Below are positions 19,229 to 28,670 of a stretch of DNA of 64,000 nucleotides, in pieces. A program made the position numbers and the translations under genes. Source of the DNA: Vogesella sp. LIG4 (lineage in GTDB: Bacteria; Pseudomonadota; Gammaproteobacteria; Burkholderiales; Chromobacteriaceae). Location: the NCBI RefSeq assembly GCF_900090205.1, contig NZ_LT607802.1, positions 1,025,846 through 1,089,845 on the forward strand, written 5' to 3'. The notes under the pieces were generated by a model, which had not been told where the DNA came from, did no database searches, and worked only from the letters and a program-made list of their open reading frames with translations. Position 1 is the stretch's first letter; each line of letters begins with the position of its first letter.

Positions 19229-19575
19229 TCAGTTACCGCAAGCAGCAACGCTGTATCCCATAGCCCGGTACCCCGCCTGTCGCTTATCCCACATATGTAC
19301 AAGCGCAGCATGCCCGGCATCGACAAAGTCGATAATGCGCACATCTGTTTTGGTTGCGTGTTCCCGATGTAGGCGACCGGCATACTGCTGCAGCGTTCCT
19401 TTCCAAGAGACAGGCATTGCTAACACCAGCGTATCAAGTGGTGGGTGAAAGCTCGGTATAGCAGTACGCTCTGGCCACGAGTCCTGGCACGCGCAATGAC
19501 GCTTGCAGCGGAAGGTCTGTACGGGAAATTTGTAGTGCGGGTTTTGCTCAACATCAGGCGGTCAATAGAACGACA
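19229..19575 (-). pseudogene. C-terminal remnant of a superfamily II helicase
   Basis: The minus-strand frame from about 19575 to the stop at 19229 reads, near its end, LDTLVLAMPVSWKGTLQQY, AGRLHREHATKTDVRI and DKRQAGYRAMGYSV. These match the last helicase motifs (arginine-finger region QYAGRLHR) of large DEAD/DEAH helicases found in restriction and conflict loci. The preceding part (DVEQNPHYKFPVQTF) resembles a segment that normally lies well over 100 residues earlier, so an internal deletion is likely as well as loss of the ATPase half. No start codon context is seen, and a TGA closes the frame just upstream. It sits between the structured repeat and the degenerate transposon-end segment, so it is a relic of a former neighbour. 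Confidence 0.6.
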
Positions 19576-19589
19576 AACCGCGCAGCATA

Positions 19590-20180
19590 TCAGAGTGTTT
19601 TCATGAAAAATAGAGGCGTTTTTGCCGACGTTACAAGCAATAAAACAGAAAATGGTTGATTGTGCAGGGGCTTTGGGGGAGAAGTTTTTTTCGCGTTACG
19701 CGCATGTAACGTTGGCGTTACAAGGTGTCGTGATGGCGTCGCACGGAGTGGTAAACCCATGCCGCAGCGCTCAAGACAATGTGTGTTAAAACGGGAAATC
19801 GTGTGACAGACTGGAGAGCCTGCAAGACGAACTCGGCCAGATTTGTCGTGATAACGACCAGTGGAATATTCAGCGACTAGGCCCAACCGCCACGCTTGGC
19901 TGTTGATGACACCTGGCAGCTCAGGACATGCGGCGCTCGCATCTAGCCAGACAAATGCGCAAACAGCCCCCTCCGGTTTGGACAGGATTTCGCAAGACTG
20001 CAGCCTACTGCAGACAACCCGCCCCATGGCCAGCCCCCGCATCGAACCCTCTCATAAATAGGGCTCGACCGCTTTGGCGGCTCACATCAACAAAAACAGG
20101 TTCACTTTCAAAACTGCAGGTCAGCATTGCACTGACGTCTATCAACCGAAGGCGATGGGATGGGGGTTTTCAAGCTGGGT
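19590..20180. mobile_element. Degenerate Tn7-like end segment without transposase genes
   Basis: This stretch parallels 29590-30187. Shared landmarks, in the same order and orientation, are a TTTTCATGAAAAATAG-type motif, a CGTTACAAGC repeat unit (19629), more CGTTACA-like units on both strands to 19725, and a closing segment (20025-20180) that closely matches 30031-30187. In the second locus the segment abuts tnsA; here the tns genes are absent. I read it as a relic of a second, diverged element of the same family. It encodes no supportable gene. Confidence 0.55.
20025..20180. repeat. Long direct repeat, copy 1
   Basis: About 155 bases similar to 30031-30187. Shared landmarks include ACCCTCTCATAAATAG, CGGCTCACATCA, GCAGGTCAGC, TTGCACTGAC and GGTTTTCAAGC. 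The divergence between copies suggests two different insertion histories rather than a recent duplication. Confidence 0.8.
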
Positions 20181-20380
20181 ACGCGACATCTTTAGGTGCC
20201 CTATGACCTGTTTACGGTTTGAGCATTGGATAAGTGCGGGACAAGCCTGTCGCTTTGCCCGTAATAAGCACTCCAATGCGGCAGCCCCCTCTCTGCAATT
20301 TCGTAGCGCGCTACAAACTTGCATTGCCAACAGCTCATTGATACCATGGGGTATCGAAACCGAACGCTTCCCAAAACACC

Positions 20381-22147
20381 ATGACACGAACCGACACCCC
20401 CGTAACAAGGGCTTACTGGCGACTGGCTGACCTTGCGCGTCTTGACGACGCCCATGACGCCCAACTGTTCGCACTGACCTGGCTAGCTGCCGGGCGCATG
20501 GTTGCCCTGCAACAAGCCGGTGACGACTCTGCGGTTCGTGAACTGGTCGAGCCACATGCTTGGGAAAAATTGTTAGAAGCAGGATTCCCTGCGGAGGCAC
20601 ATAACCTCATCCGTGCGCACTGGTCTTCGGCGGTCGAGCATGATGTCAGTCGACGCACAGCGGCGGCGGACATCGTATCCGGCCTGGAAATGGAACTTGG
20701 GGTGCAGCGGTGGGATGTGCTGCCCTGTCTTTCAGAACCTTCAGGTCGGAAAAGCGAGACAGAAGGCACATTGATACCCGAATTGTCTTCTTTGCTGATG
20801 GACATGGTCGAGGCACCACCAGACAGTGAGGTCTGGATTCCATTCGACTTCAAAGGACAGCTAACCATCGAAGCACTTCGCCGAGGTTGGCGTGTTCTTG
20901 CAACGTCTCCCTTCGCATCCTGGCCGCTCATCCGACAACTCCTTTTGACAATTGAAACAGGTGAACCACAGCCGCCGTCCGTTCGGATTGAGAGTGGCAG
21001 TAATGCAATGGCTTATTCAGAGCGGCGTGCGGACTATGGCCTTGTTGTGCCCCCATTTGGCGTGCCAGTAAAAAATGGCCGTGTGTTGGGTTGGGACATT
21101 ACGAGGACTCGCCCCTATGAACGGTTCACACGAAGCGAGTCCTGGACCTTGTTTGAATTCGTGAATCGTATTAATAAGCGAGTAGTTTTTGTAACACTAC
21201 AGGGAGTGTTGTTCTCTCTAGGCCAAGAACAGCGCTTGCGTGAATACCTGCTAGGCAATCCATCTCACGCGCTCCAAACTGTTGTCGCATTGCCACCGGG
21301 AACACTCGGCGCCACAGCCCTTTCCGGTGCCATCCTCACGTTTAATACGGTTGGGCCAACCAATACCGTTTTCATGGCGAACCTTGTCAGCGGTCGCCGT
21401 TCCCTTCAGGAGGCGGGTGACATTTTGTCAGCTGCTCGGGAGGTGGTGCTTGAACAGCACACGTCGGATAAGTCCAGATGGGTCGGGCGCGAGGAAATTG
21501 CAGAAAACGAATATAGCTTTGCGCCCTCCCGCTATTTGCGGCAAGTGGCTGACTTGGGCGATGAGGTAGTCACGCTTGGGGACCTCTACGAAGCGGTGAG
21601 GCCGCCCGCAACCTCCAAAGAAGTCAGCTCGCTTGAGGTTGCAGAAGTCGGCTTGCCGGACCTGAATAATTGGCAGCCTATCAATCACTCCATCGAAAAG
21701 ACCACCTACCTGAAATCAGGACCAAAAGCTTCGACTCTGGTTCAGCCAGGGGATGTTGTGATTGCCATCAAAGGCTCAGTCGGGCGGGTTGCGCTGATGG
21801 GTGGGTCGGCACAGCACAGACCCACCGTCGTGTCACAGAGTTGCCTCGCATTGCGCCTGAACCCCAAGCAACCAAATAAACACCTGCCTGCTGAGGTTCT
21901 TGTCATGTACCTCAGGTCGCCCCACGGCCAAGCACAACTAGCCAGCCTTCAGGTGGGCGCGGGGGTGCCACACATTAGCCCTAACACGCTACTTGGTGCA
22001 GTCTCGATACCGATGCCATCGATGGAGCGTACCCGGGAAATCCTGCAGGACTATGAGCGACTCTGCAAGCTGGAGCAGCAGGTAGCCTCTCTGGAGAGAG
22101 AAATGGCAGACATCCCACGGCGACGCTGGCCGGGTAATGCATGTTAG
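20381..22147 (+). CDS. Fused degenerate N6-methylase / HsdS specificity protein
   Basis: A 588-residue fusion. Residues about 1-340 resemble the HsdM fold, but the key motifs are altered: the motif I position reads EVWIPFDFKGQLTIEALRRG instead of a DP.xGxG loop, and the motif IV position reads LVVPPFG instead of NPPF/Y. Catalytic methylation is therefore doubtful. Residues about 385-575 form one type I specificity (TRD plus conserved helix) module (VVTLGDLYEAVR, LVQPGDVVIAIKGSVGRVAL, SQSCLALRL, GVPHISPNTL, EQQVASLERE). It may act as a DNA-recognition subunit for another methylase. It lies 200 bases ahead of an Abi_2 gene and 1.2 kb ahead of a truncated hsdM, the likely lost partner. Confidence 0.7.
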   Translation: MTRTDTPVTRAYWRLADLARLDDAHDAQLFALTWLAAGRMVALQQAGDDSAVRELVEPHAWEKLLEAGFPAEAHNLIRAHWSSAVEHDVSRRTAAADIVSGLEMELGVQRWDVLPCLSEPSGRKSETEGTLIPELSSLLMDMVEAPPDSEVWIPFDFKGQLTIEALRRGWRVLATSPFASWPLIRQLLLTIETGEPQPPSVRIESGSNAMAYSERRADYGLVVPPFGVPVKNGRVLGWDITRTRPYERFTRSESWTLFEFVNRINKRVVFVTLQGVLFSLGQEQRLREYLLGNPSHALQTVVALPPGTLGATALSGAILTFNTVGPTNTVFMANLVSGRRSLQEAGDILSAAREVVLEQHTSDKSRWVGREEIAENEYSFAPSRYLRQVADLGDEVVTLGDLYEAVRPPATSKEVSSLEVAEVGLPDLNNWQPINHSIEKTTYLKSGPKASTLVQPGDVVIAIKGSVGRVALMGGSAQHRPTVVSQSCLALRLNPKQPNKHLPAEVLVMYLRSPHGQAQLASLQVGAGVPHISPNTLLGAVSIPMPSMERTREILQDYERLCKLEQQVASLEREMADIPRRRWPGNAC

Positions 22148-22346
22148 GCAAACTATGACATTCAGTCATCACAACCATCGTGATGACTCCATGGAGTTAA
22201 AGGCGTGAAGAAAAACAATACCTTACGGCGGGAATGTGCGGGACAGGTAGACATTTGTGCACTCAATGAGTACCATATGTTTAACAACACCCGCCACGCC
22301 TCTCCACGATGCGCACCAGGCGGGTTTCTCATTTCTGGGGGCGGAA

Positions 22347-23258
22347 ATGGCCTTTCTTAAACCGCCCCTCAGCGTCGATGCGCAAATCGACCTGCTGCAA
22401 AAGCGCGGCATGGCGTTTCCTGACCGCGACCGCGCCAAGCACTACCTCACCCATATCAATTACTACCGCTTGCGGGCCTATTGGTTGCCATTCGAGACCG
22501 AACCCACCAACGGGGACGACCACGTCTTTGCCCCCGGCGCCAACTTTGACACAGTTTTGGCGACCTATGTGTTCGACCGCGAGCTGCGCTTGTTGCTACT
22601 GGACGCCATTGAGCGGGTCGAAATCTCGCTGCGCACAACGTTTGCCCAGCATCTGGCTGACCGCTATGGCGCCTTTGCGCATGACGAAGCCGCCCTATTC
22701 AGCGACCAAGGGGTCTGGGGCATCAGTCAGGGCGAACTGCTTAAGGAATACCAGCGCAGTCGTGAAACCTTCGCCAAGCACTATCGCGACCATTACCCAG
22801 AGCTCAATACACCGCCCATCTGGGTCTCCTGCGAGTTGATGACGTTGGGCCATCTGTCACGCTGGCTCAAAAACCTGAAGCTAGCCGAAGACCGCCAGCG
22901 GATTGCCAACCAGTATGGGTTGGACGAACGCGTCCTGGTCTCGTTTGCCCACCATCTCACCGTGGTTCGCAACCATTGTGCCCATCACGGCCGGGTGTGG
23001 AACCGACGCTTCGCATTGCGCTTCACGCCTCCCCAAAAGAAGCCGAAAGACATCGCGGCCACGTTTAACCCCAACGAAACTCAACTGCTTTACAACACCC
23101 TGACCATGCTGGCTTACCTGCTCGACCTGATGAGCCCGAACCATACCTGGCGCCGACAAATCCATGCCCTAATTGCGGCACATCCGGAGATTGATACGGC
23201 GCTAATGGGTTTTCCAGCGGATTGGCGGCAGCGTAGTTTGTGGAAGATTGCAGCGTGA
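22347..23258 (+). CDS. Abi_2 family abortive-infection protein (AbiD/AbiF-like)
   Basis: A 303-residue soluble protein of the Abi_2 (PF07751-type) family, linked to abortive infection in lactococcal plasmids and common inside type I restriction loci. Typical blocks are at the N-terminus (FLKPPLSVDAQIDLLQKRG), HYLTHINYYRLRAYWLPFE, FDRELRLLLLDAIERVEISL, and RNHCAHHGRVWNRRF near residue 215, the RNxxAH(H)xR motif proposed as HEPN-like RNase active site. I chose ATG 22347 because the family usually begins three to ten residues before this block. An earlier opening at 22257 adds an unrelated tail. The gene is intact and ends just before the promoter of the broken hsdM. Confidence 0.85.
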   Translation: MAFLKPPLSVDAQIDLLQKRGMAFPDRDRAKHYLTHINYYRLRAYWLPFETEPTNGDDHVFAPGANFDTVLATYVFDRELRLLLLDAIERVEISLRTTFAQHLADRYGAFAHDEAALFSDQGVWGISQGELLKEYQRSRETFAKHYRDHYPELNTPPIWVSCELMTLGHLSRWLKNLKLAEDRQRIANQYGLDERVLVSFAHHLTVVRNHCAHHGRVWNRRFALRFTPPQKKPKDIAATFNPNETQLLYNTLTMLAYLLDLMSPNHTWRRQIHALIAAHPEIDTALMGFPADWRQRSLWKIAA

Positions 23259-23278
23259 GCATACCAACGTACAGGGCA

Positions 23279-23284
23279 TATAAT
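23279..23284 (+). promoter_or_regulatory. Possible -10 box of the truncated hsdM
   Basis: A perfect TATAAT lies 45 bases ahead of the hsdM ATG and just after the Abi_2 stop. The -35 position is weak, so the call is tentative. Confidence 0.4.
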
Positions 23285-23328
23285 ACGAACCCGACGCACG
23301 GAGCCTCAAAACGCCAACGAGAAACATC

Positions 23329-23508
23329 ATGGCCAATCAACTTACCCTCGAAGCCCTTGAATCGTGGCTTTGGGAGTCCGCCAACATTCTGCGCGGCTCC
23401 ATCGACTCGTCCGACTTCATAGGGAGGGCTGGGCTCAGCCTCACCACCCGTAGGTTTGCTACAGAGTGTGCATACGTTTTTATGGCTGAGCCAAATGGAC
23501 CAGCCTAG
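23329..23508 (+). pseudogene. hsdM: hsdM, truncated after about 30 codons
   Basis: The first 30 codons (MANQLTLEALESWLWESAN, ILRGSIDSSDF) are the canonical N-terminus of a type I methylase subunit with the expected start. At about 23418 the homology stops exactly where the structured repeat (23419-23494) begins; the frame then reads through the repeat to a stop at 23506-23508. The missing 450 or so codons are not found in this window: the hsdM at 30548 is a complete and different gene. The break is therefore an insertion or deletion event involving the repeat, not a simple insertion with both halves kept. Confidence 0.8.
23419..23494 (+). repeat. Structured repeat, copy 2, at the hsdM breakpoint
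   Basis: Second copy of the 75-base structured repeat of 19075-19150, with the same complementary ends GGCTCAGCC and GGCTGAGCC and the shared GTGTGCATACG. It directly replaces hsdM sequence. Only this terminal piece of the longer 18.7-19.15 kb element is present. Confidence 0.8.
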
Positions 23509-23824
23509 GGGTTTCAGATGCCAGTGGCGAATACTCAGTGACGGAAATGCTTCTGCGATTTCCTGTATTCAGAAGCACTCGCTAAGCGTTAGTCCATTCA
23601 ATAGCGCGAATTACTTCTAAATCCCACCTTCGGGGTATCGTAGCTGCCGCGAGCGTCTTGCAACAGCAGTGGCATGCGGGACCACCCAATAACCAGACAA
23701 CAAGCAATTTGGCAAAGCCTCGCAAGGGCACCCTGCTTACAATAATTAGTTCCCAAGCTTCAGCAGTCAATGACGGCACACCAGCAGAACTGACACGCCG
23801 TCTTCACCCGCAAGGGTGGCCACA
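23509..23824. other. Decayed stretch after tniQ, possible restriction-gene relic
   Basis: A minus-strand frame at 23582-23779 ends in RRWDLEVIRAIEW, which resembles the opening of Mrr-type restriction nucleases, preceded by a paired-cysteine stretch (ACHCCCK). It is then cut short. This would be a relic of cargo behind the transposition genes, but support is weak. A hairpin with TGCTTCTG/CAGAAGCA arms lies at 23549-23579. No terminal inverted repeat of the transposon was identified here. Confidence 0.35.
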
Positions 23825-25654
23825 CTATACAAACAGGTCGTGACCTGCTCTGGCACCGATGACCGCCAGCCGTCCGAGGTCAGCCATCCTAATCAACCCC
23901 CCACGAAAAGCTCCATCCGGAAGCGGTTTCGCCCCAACCTGCTCAATACCCGGCAACAGTTTCGACAGTGCCGAAGATTTTGTCCCCATGCCACGAGCCA
24001 AGTCAGCCAGCGGCACATAGGTCTGCCTGAACGACAGCAACTGATGCGGCATGACGACCCGACACGACTTACCCCGCAACTGAATCGCCTCGGACTCCAG
24101 TAGCCCTTCTTCTATCCAGTGTGAAATGCTTTCCCATTTCCAGCCGGTGAGCTTGGCAAGCTGCTGTATCGACATGCCAGCCTCCAGGAGCGGGGTGCCG
24201 AAATACTCGGTCACGTCTTCACGCCGAAATACGCAGTCCCCCAACCGACATCCGACCTCGATAGCCTTGACCCGACCATCCGCGATAGCTTGCATCACAG
24301 CTTGAATAGCTCGTTTGTCACCCATGCGCCGGCTAGTCAGTTCCGCCCACGTGAGCGTTTCTCCCTTGCTAGCCGCAGCAGAGTCGGCCGCTTCTCGAAT
24401 ACGAGTGAGCAGTGCTGAGAAGGAGTCAGATGCCACCGGACCACCCTTTAGCAGGTCATGGCGCCAATTCACGTCAGCCGAAATCACACCAGCCGCCACT
24501 ATGTGCTCCAGCACCGCAGGAGTAACACCAGCGACTTCACAAGCGGCGTCGAGACTTATCCACTCATTGCGACGTTGCTGGATGCGGTCCACCTCAGCAC
24601 GAGGCAGCTCATACACTTGGCCACGCGTGCCAAACCGACGTGTGCGATGGATGCACTCTCCATCCTGAATCGCCTTGTGCAGCCTGGAGGCACTGACCCC
24701 AATGACTTTTGCCGCTTCTGCCGAACGCAGATACTCAGTCACGTCTTCTGCCATGTTCTTGGCGGAGTCGAGGCCAAGAATGCCATCGAATTTTTCTGCG
24801 GCGACCTCGATGATGACCTGCAAAAAGACCTCGAGGGCAGTGCCCTGGCAAGCTTTGCGCAGTCCGATATACCAAGGGCCCAGCAATGTATTGAGGGTCC
24901 GTGCCTCTGGCGTCCCAACCTCTATGCGACGCTCCACATGTACCTGAAACCCCGCAGGCCAATTGGCTAGTAACCCCTCCAGTGGCGCCAAAAATGTAGC
25001 AGCCTCTGTCACCGTTCTCGGATAAGCAAGACTGCGATGTAACGGTGCCCGCGTCGGGTCCGCCGACAAACACAGCGTCGCGACAACCTGCCCCAATGTG
25101 CTGATGTCTACGCGTTTCAGCCGGGGCTCGATATGGCTGGCATGCTTGCCGTGGCTAGCGATGAGCGCCGACAGCCAAAGCTGCGCCGGGGTTGCCTCTT
25201 CGCGGGGCAATCTTTGCAAGTCCTGCCCACAGCTACAACGGTCAACATGGTCACGATGCTGCGTCAGACTCTCCCCGCAGTCATTGCAACAGTCAACGAG
25301 CTTGATACGGTGCTTCGGGCAGGCCGTGACATAAGCATGCTCCCAGCTTTGCCGCAGATAACCGTCCTCCTCCAGACATACTGGGCAGACAGCGTCAGTG
25401 TGGACTCGGTACAAACGCCCCCAGCTACGACTCTCCTCTTCTTTTTGGCTGGCACGTAGCGCCCATTCAAATTCGAGGCCGAGCTGACTGGCAACTAAAT
25501 CAGCATGCCCAAACAATGCATGGCGGCTACGTTGCACCCCAGCAATCCCAGCCAGCTCCTGCCAACCGGACAGCACGTTATCGGTCACTAACCTCCGGTA
25601 ATAGCCAAGCCCGGACTCATCCACATGCGGTGCATACGTCACAATCAAACTCAT
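23825..25654 (-). CDS. TniQ/TnsD-type target-selection protein
   Basis: A 609-residue target-selector of Tn7-like transposons. The TniQ core at the N-terminus includes the zinc-binding pattern CPVC (about residue 90), ACPKH, CCNDCGE and RCSCGQ. The rest (about 290-609) is helical with several HTH-like segments (AAKVIGVSASRLHKAIQDG, SIQQLAKLTGWKWESISHW, PLADLARGMGTKSSALSKLL), consistent with sequence-specific target DNA binding as in TnsD. The start ATG overlaps the tnsC stop by four bases. It is the last gene of tnsA-tnsB-tnsC-tniQ. The large, HTH-rich C-terminus suggests site-specific rather than random targeting; the target site is unknown. Confidence 0.88.
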   Translation of the reverse strand: MSLIVTYAPHVDESGLGYYRRLVTDNVLSGWQELAGIAGVQRSRHALFGHADLVASQLGLEFEWALRASQKEEESRSWGRLYRVHTDAVCPVCLEEDGYLRQSWEHAYVTACPKHRIKLVDCCNDCGESLTQHRDHVDRCSCGQDLQRLPREEATPAQLWLSALIASHGKHASHIEPRLKRVDISTLGQVVATLCLSADPTRAPLHRSLAYPRTVTEAATFLAPLEGLLANWPAGFQVHVERRIEVGTPEARTLNTLLGPWYIGLRKACQGTALEVFLQVIIEVAAEKFDGILGLDSAKNMAEDVTEYLRSAEAAKVIGVSASRLHKAIQDGECIHRTRRFGTRGQVYELPRAEVDRIQQRRNEWISLDAACEVAGVTPAVLEHIVAAGVISADVNWRHDLLKGGPVASDSFSALLTRIREAADSAAASKGETLTWAELTSRRMGDKRAIQAVMQAIADGRVKAIEVGCRLGDCVFRREDVTEYFGTPLLEAGMSIQQLAKLTGWKWESISHWIEEGLLESEAIQLRGKSCRVVMPHQLLSFRQTYVPLADLARGMGTKSSALSKLLPGIEQVGAKPLPDGAFRGGLIRMADLGRLAVIGARAGHDLFV

Positions 25655-26649
25655 TGCGCAGCCCTCGACAGTTTTTCGAGAAGCGGTACCGGCAAGTCGT
25701 TATCGTTCATGACCGTCACAAAGGCTTGATGCAGTGCCGCTGGCGCCACGCCAGCTTCTATGGCAGAAGGGTCCGCAAATGCTGGAAAGTTAGGAGAACC
25801 TGCCACTTCAATCGCGCTAACTGCCGCCTGGCAATCCGTGAACGTTAACGAGCACGGTTGGACTGACGACTGCTGGCTGGCAAGCTCTTGCATGAACCGA
25901 CTCAGCACCCCAATGAGCCCACCACTCAGCAAATAGCACTGATACGTCAGCGCCTGTCCAGGCAATTCAATTGGATAACCAGACTCGCGAAACAAATTGG
26001 CGTATGTCGCCACGCAGCTGTGAAACGCCTGCATGTTTGCCGGGATGCGAGAGTCGTAAGGTAACAGTCGTCGAGAGGCGGAAGCGCGCGTCCGCAATTG
26101 CTCATTACACTCAAACAGTCGTTCAAGCCGCGGTACGCCAAATAACAGCAGCGTCAGGTTGAGACGGTCGGCCAAGGTTTTGAACCAGTCTGCCGCGACG
26201 CGCGGCGGTACGCGTGCGCCAACGTCTACCAGATGGCTTGCCTCCTCAAACATGAGGACGCGCGTGCCTGCTAACTGCAGTTGGTGCTTCATCCGTTCTT
26301 CCAGCTCCCGCGGTTTCGCGGATTTGCCACTATGCGGTACAGGCAGGCCAAGCGCGGTTAATACACTCACTGACAATCCGGAGTGTGAAATGCCGGGTGG
26401 CAACGGGACCTGTAATACCGGTACGTGCCGCCGGCCATCCACCTTGGTTTCTGGATAAAGGCGACAGAGTGCATTGATGAGCATTGACTTGCCTACACGT
26501 GACGGCCCAATGACGCGCTCGATACGACTGGCTGCACCATCGAGCGCATCTTCGATGCGCTCCTGTAATGGTTTGTGTTGCGCGAGGAACAGCGGATGGG
26601 GAAGTTCACACTCTTCGATTGCAATACGTAGTTGCTTGCCAGGGGTCAT
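25651..26649 (-). CDS. TnsC/TniB-type AAA+ transposition regulator
   Basis: A 332-residue AAA+ ATPase. Walker A is IGPSRVGKSMLINAL (about residues 46-60), the Walker B region is TRVLMFEEASHLVDV (about 130-145), with a sensor-like LTLLLFGVPRLERLFE afterward. In Tn7-like systems TnsC polymerises on DNA, links the target selector (TniQ/TnsD) to the TnsAB transposase and confers target immunity. Its ATG overlaps the tnsB stop (ATGA), and its own stop overlaps the tniQ start. Length is closer to TniB than to the longer Tn7 TnsC. Confidence 0.9.
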   Translation of the reverse strand: MTPGKQLRIAIEECELPHPLFLAQHKPLQERIEDALDGAASRIERVIGPSRVGKSMLINALCRLYPETKVDGRRHVPVLQVPLPPGISHSGLSVSVLTALGLPVPHSGKSAKPRELEERMKHQLQLAGTRVLMFEEASHLVDVGARVPPRVAADWFKTLADRLNLTLLLFGVPRLERLFECNEQLRTRASASRRLLPYDSRIPANMQAFHSCVATYANLFRESGYPIELPGQALTYQCYLLSGGLIGVLSRFMQELASQQSSVQPCSLTFTDCQAAVSAIEVAGSPNFPAFADPSAIEAGVAPAALHQAFVTVMNDNDLPVPLLEKLSRAAQ

Positions 26650-28670
26650 GACAGTTTCCCCCCACTTTCTTTACTCAGTACCGGCAGCAGCATCACGTCA
26701 TCGGATAACAGGCTCGCCGCGGCCACTTCGACACGCGGAGACGTAGTTGCTCGAGTAGACCGTGCAGGTACTGGTGGCGGTAACGGACTGGGCAGCCTGG
26801 CTGCACGAGAGGTCGCTTTCGCTTCTTTATCCTTGCGGGCCGTATCGCGATTGCGGTCATACTTACTTTGTTTCTTGCGCTTGGGCGCAAGAGAGTCAGC
26901 GACAACTTTGTCATGCATGTCGCGGTCGAAATTTTCGGCTTGCGATGCCGGTTTAAAACTGGACTTCATCTTCTTGAACTTCTCTTTTGCTTCTTTAAAT
27001 GACCAAGCCGGTGTCTCCGGTCGCAGGTGCTCATACGACAAAATAATCAGAGGCAGCTCGTCCCCTTCGTAGACATAGATATGTCGAAAATCATCTGGAT
27101 TAAATAAGACCTTCAATAGCTGATGCTCACCGTACTTTTCGACTAGTGCCGGAATGTCGTCACCTTTGTAATTGTGTCCAAGAATCGTGATGCCGGTTTT
27201 GCGGCTCAGGCGACATTCGGTATGTTCGTACAGCGCGGAGAGCCATTCAGTCCGTGAGGGCGGTAGCGGTATCGCACAGCATTCGTCTTCAAAGTACTGC
27301 CAACGTGCTGCCGGGGTTTCTCCACGAATCGAGCTGGTCAGTAAAACATCCCAACGCAGGCGCTGAAGCGGGGAATGAATCCATTTCTCGTAGTACCACC
27401 GCACTATCCAACGCTCGAGCTCCTCAATAGTGATTAAGGAGTCGCCCAATGCGATGGGGTCGCGCTGGCCATCCTTGCCGTTAAACCGGGTGCAACCTGC
27501 CAAGCCTTCCAAGGCTTCTTTGAGTGAACGGTTCAGTCGTTCAATGAAAGGCTTTTCCTGACCCGCCCGGGCACGACAATGCAGGACATCTACACCGAGT
27601 TTTTCAAGGTTTTTAATACGACTGCCTTTGTTTTCTGCACCGTTATCAAACACCAGTAGGCCGGGGGTACCGCACACGTTCTTGTCGTGGTCGATTTTCA
27701 TTTGCTGAAACAACGCCGCTTTCCGTGGCGACATGTACATTTCCACGCAAGCAAGTGTGTCGGCATCAACAGGAGCACCGACAACCAGTTGCCAGCCGAG
27801 TGGGTAACCGGTGCAGCAATCAATGGCATGGACCAGATATACCTGGCTGGTCACTCCGCTTGCCGTCTCCACAACAAATGGCAAATGCAGAGCATCCTGC
27901 TCAACCCGCTCGAATGGCATTTCAATACGAAGGCGCTTCCTCGCAGTCGACTTGCCGGCAATAGCATCGCTCGGCAGCATGCGGTCGTGTTCTGGGTCCG
28001 AGGTGACAAACCGCGTAATGGTGTTTTTGACAAACTTGCTGCTTATTGGATGGCAGCTCATCAGAGGACAACCCTCCGCCACTTGGCGATTAACCGCGTC
28101 AGTCAGCCGCTTAAGAGACCAGCGTGCGTGCGATTGCAGGTAATGCTGCATGGCCAGCGTGCAAATGATGCTGATGACTTCCTTCGGATAGCGGGAAGAA
28201 CGGTTGCCCTTATTTTTGTCCCCACGCAATGCAGGAAGACCTGCCAGCGCTTTTTCCCGGTAGCGATAAATTGTCGACTGCGTTGGGAAAGACGGAGACT
28301 CAGGCGTAGCTAGGAGGCGGTAATCCTCTTCTGCTTCGCGATAGGCCTGTAGAAAGCTACATTCCCGGCGCCGCTGGATGTCCTGGATGCTGCGCATGGT
28401 GGAGCGGATAAAACCATTGCGCGCAATAAGTGCCTCATCACCGGCCTGAGCAGCGTGGCTAAATCGCGGCCGGCCAGAGCGAGTGATGGTTAATGAGCCG
28501 TTGTGTATGCCCGACGTCACATTCGCGACTTCAATGTAGCGTTCAACACGATACTCGGCATCGAACACCTTGATACAGCCACCACGCGGCTTCGGGTCCA
28601 GCACTTCCAGATACGCCTCGCGATTCAGCGGTGGCGCAATCTTGTCGTGCAGCATTAGTGTGCGCGTCAT
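26646..28670 (-). CDS. TnsB/TniA-type DDE transposase
   Basis: A 674-residue Mu/rve-family transposase that joins the transposon 3' ends to target DNA. The catalytic acids are visible: VEQDALHLPF (about 258), LVFDNGAENKG (about 341) and KPFIERLNRSL (about 377). N-terminal HTH domains for end binding lie before residue 230, and the basic C-terminal tail (KRKKQSKYDRN onward) fits contact with TnsC. The start at 28670 (MTRTLMLHDK) overlaps the tnsA stop by four bases; a longer opening to 28829 would lie inside tnsA and is rejected. The gene appears intact. Confidence 0.92.
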   Translation of the reverse strand: MTRTLMLHDKIAPPLNREAYLEVLDPKPRGGCIKVFDAEYRVERYIEVANVTSGIHNGSLTITRSGRPRFSHAAQAGDEALIARNGFIRSTMRSIQDIQRRRECSFLQAYREAEEDYRLLATPESPSFPTQSTIYRYREKALAGLPALRGDKNKGNRSSRYPKEVISIICTLAMQHYLQSHARWSLKRLTDAVNRQVAEGCPLMSCHPISSKFVKNTITRFVTSDPEHDRMLPSDAIAGKSTARKRLRIEMPFERVEQDALHLPFVVETASGVTSQVYLVHAIDCCTGYPLGWQLVVGAPVDADTLACVEMYMSPRKAALFQQMKIDHDKNVCGTPGLLVFDNGAENKGSRIKNLEKLGVDVLHCRARAGQEKPFIERLNRSLKEALEGLAGCTRFNGKDGQRDPIALGDSLITIEELERWIVRWYYEKWIHSPLQRLRWDVLLTSSIRGETPAARWQYFEDECCAIPLPPSRTEWLSALYEHTECRLSRKTGITILGHNYKGDDIPALVEKYGEHQLLKVLFNPDDFRHIYVYEGDELPLIILSYEHLRPETPAWSFKEAKEKFKKMKSSFKPASQAENFDRDMHDKVVADSLAPKRKKQSKYDRNRDTARKDKEAKATSRAARLPSPLPPPVPARSTRATTSPRVEVAAASLLSDDVMLLPVLSKESGGKLS

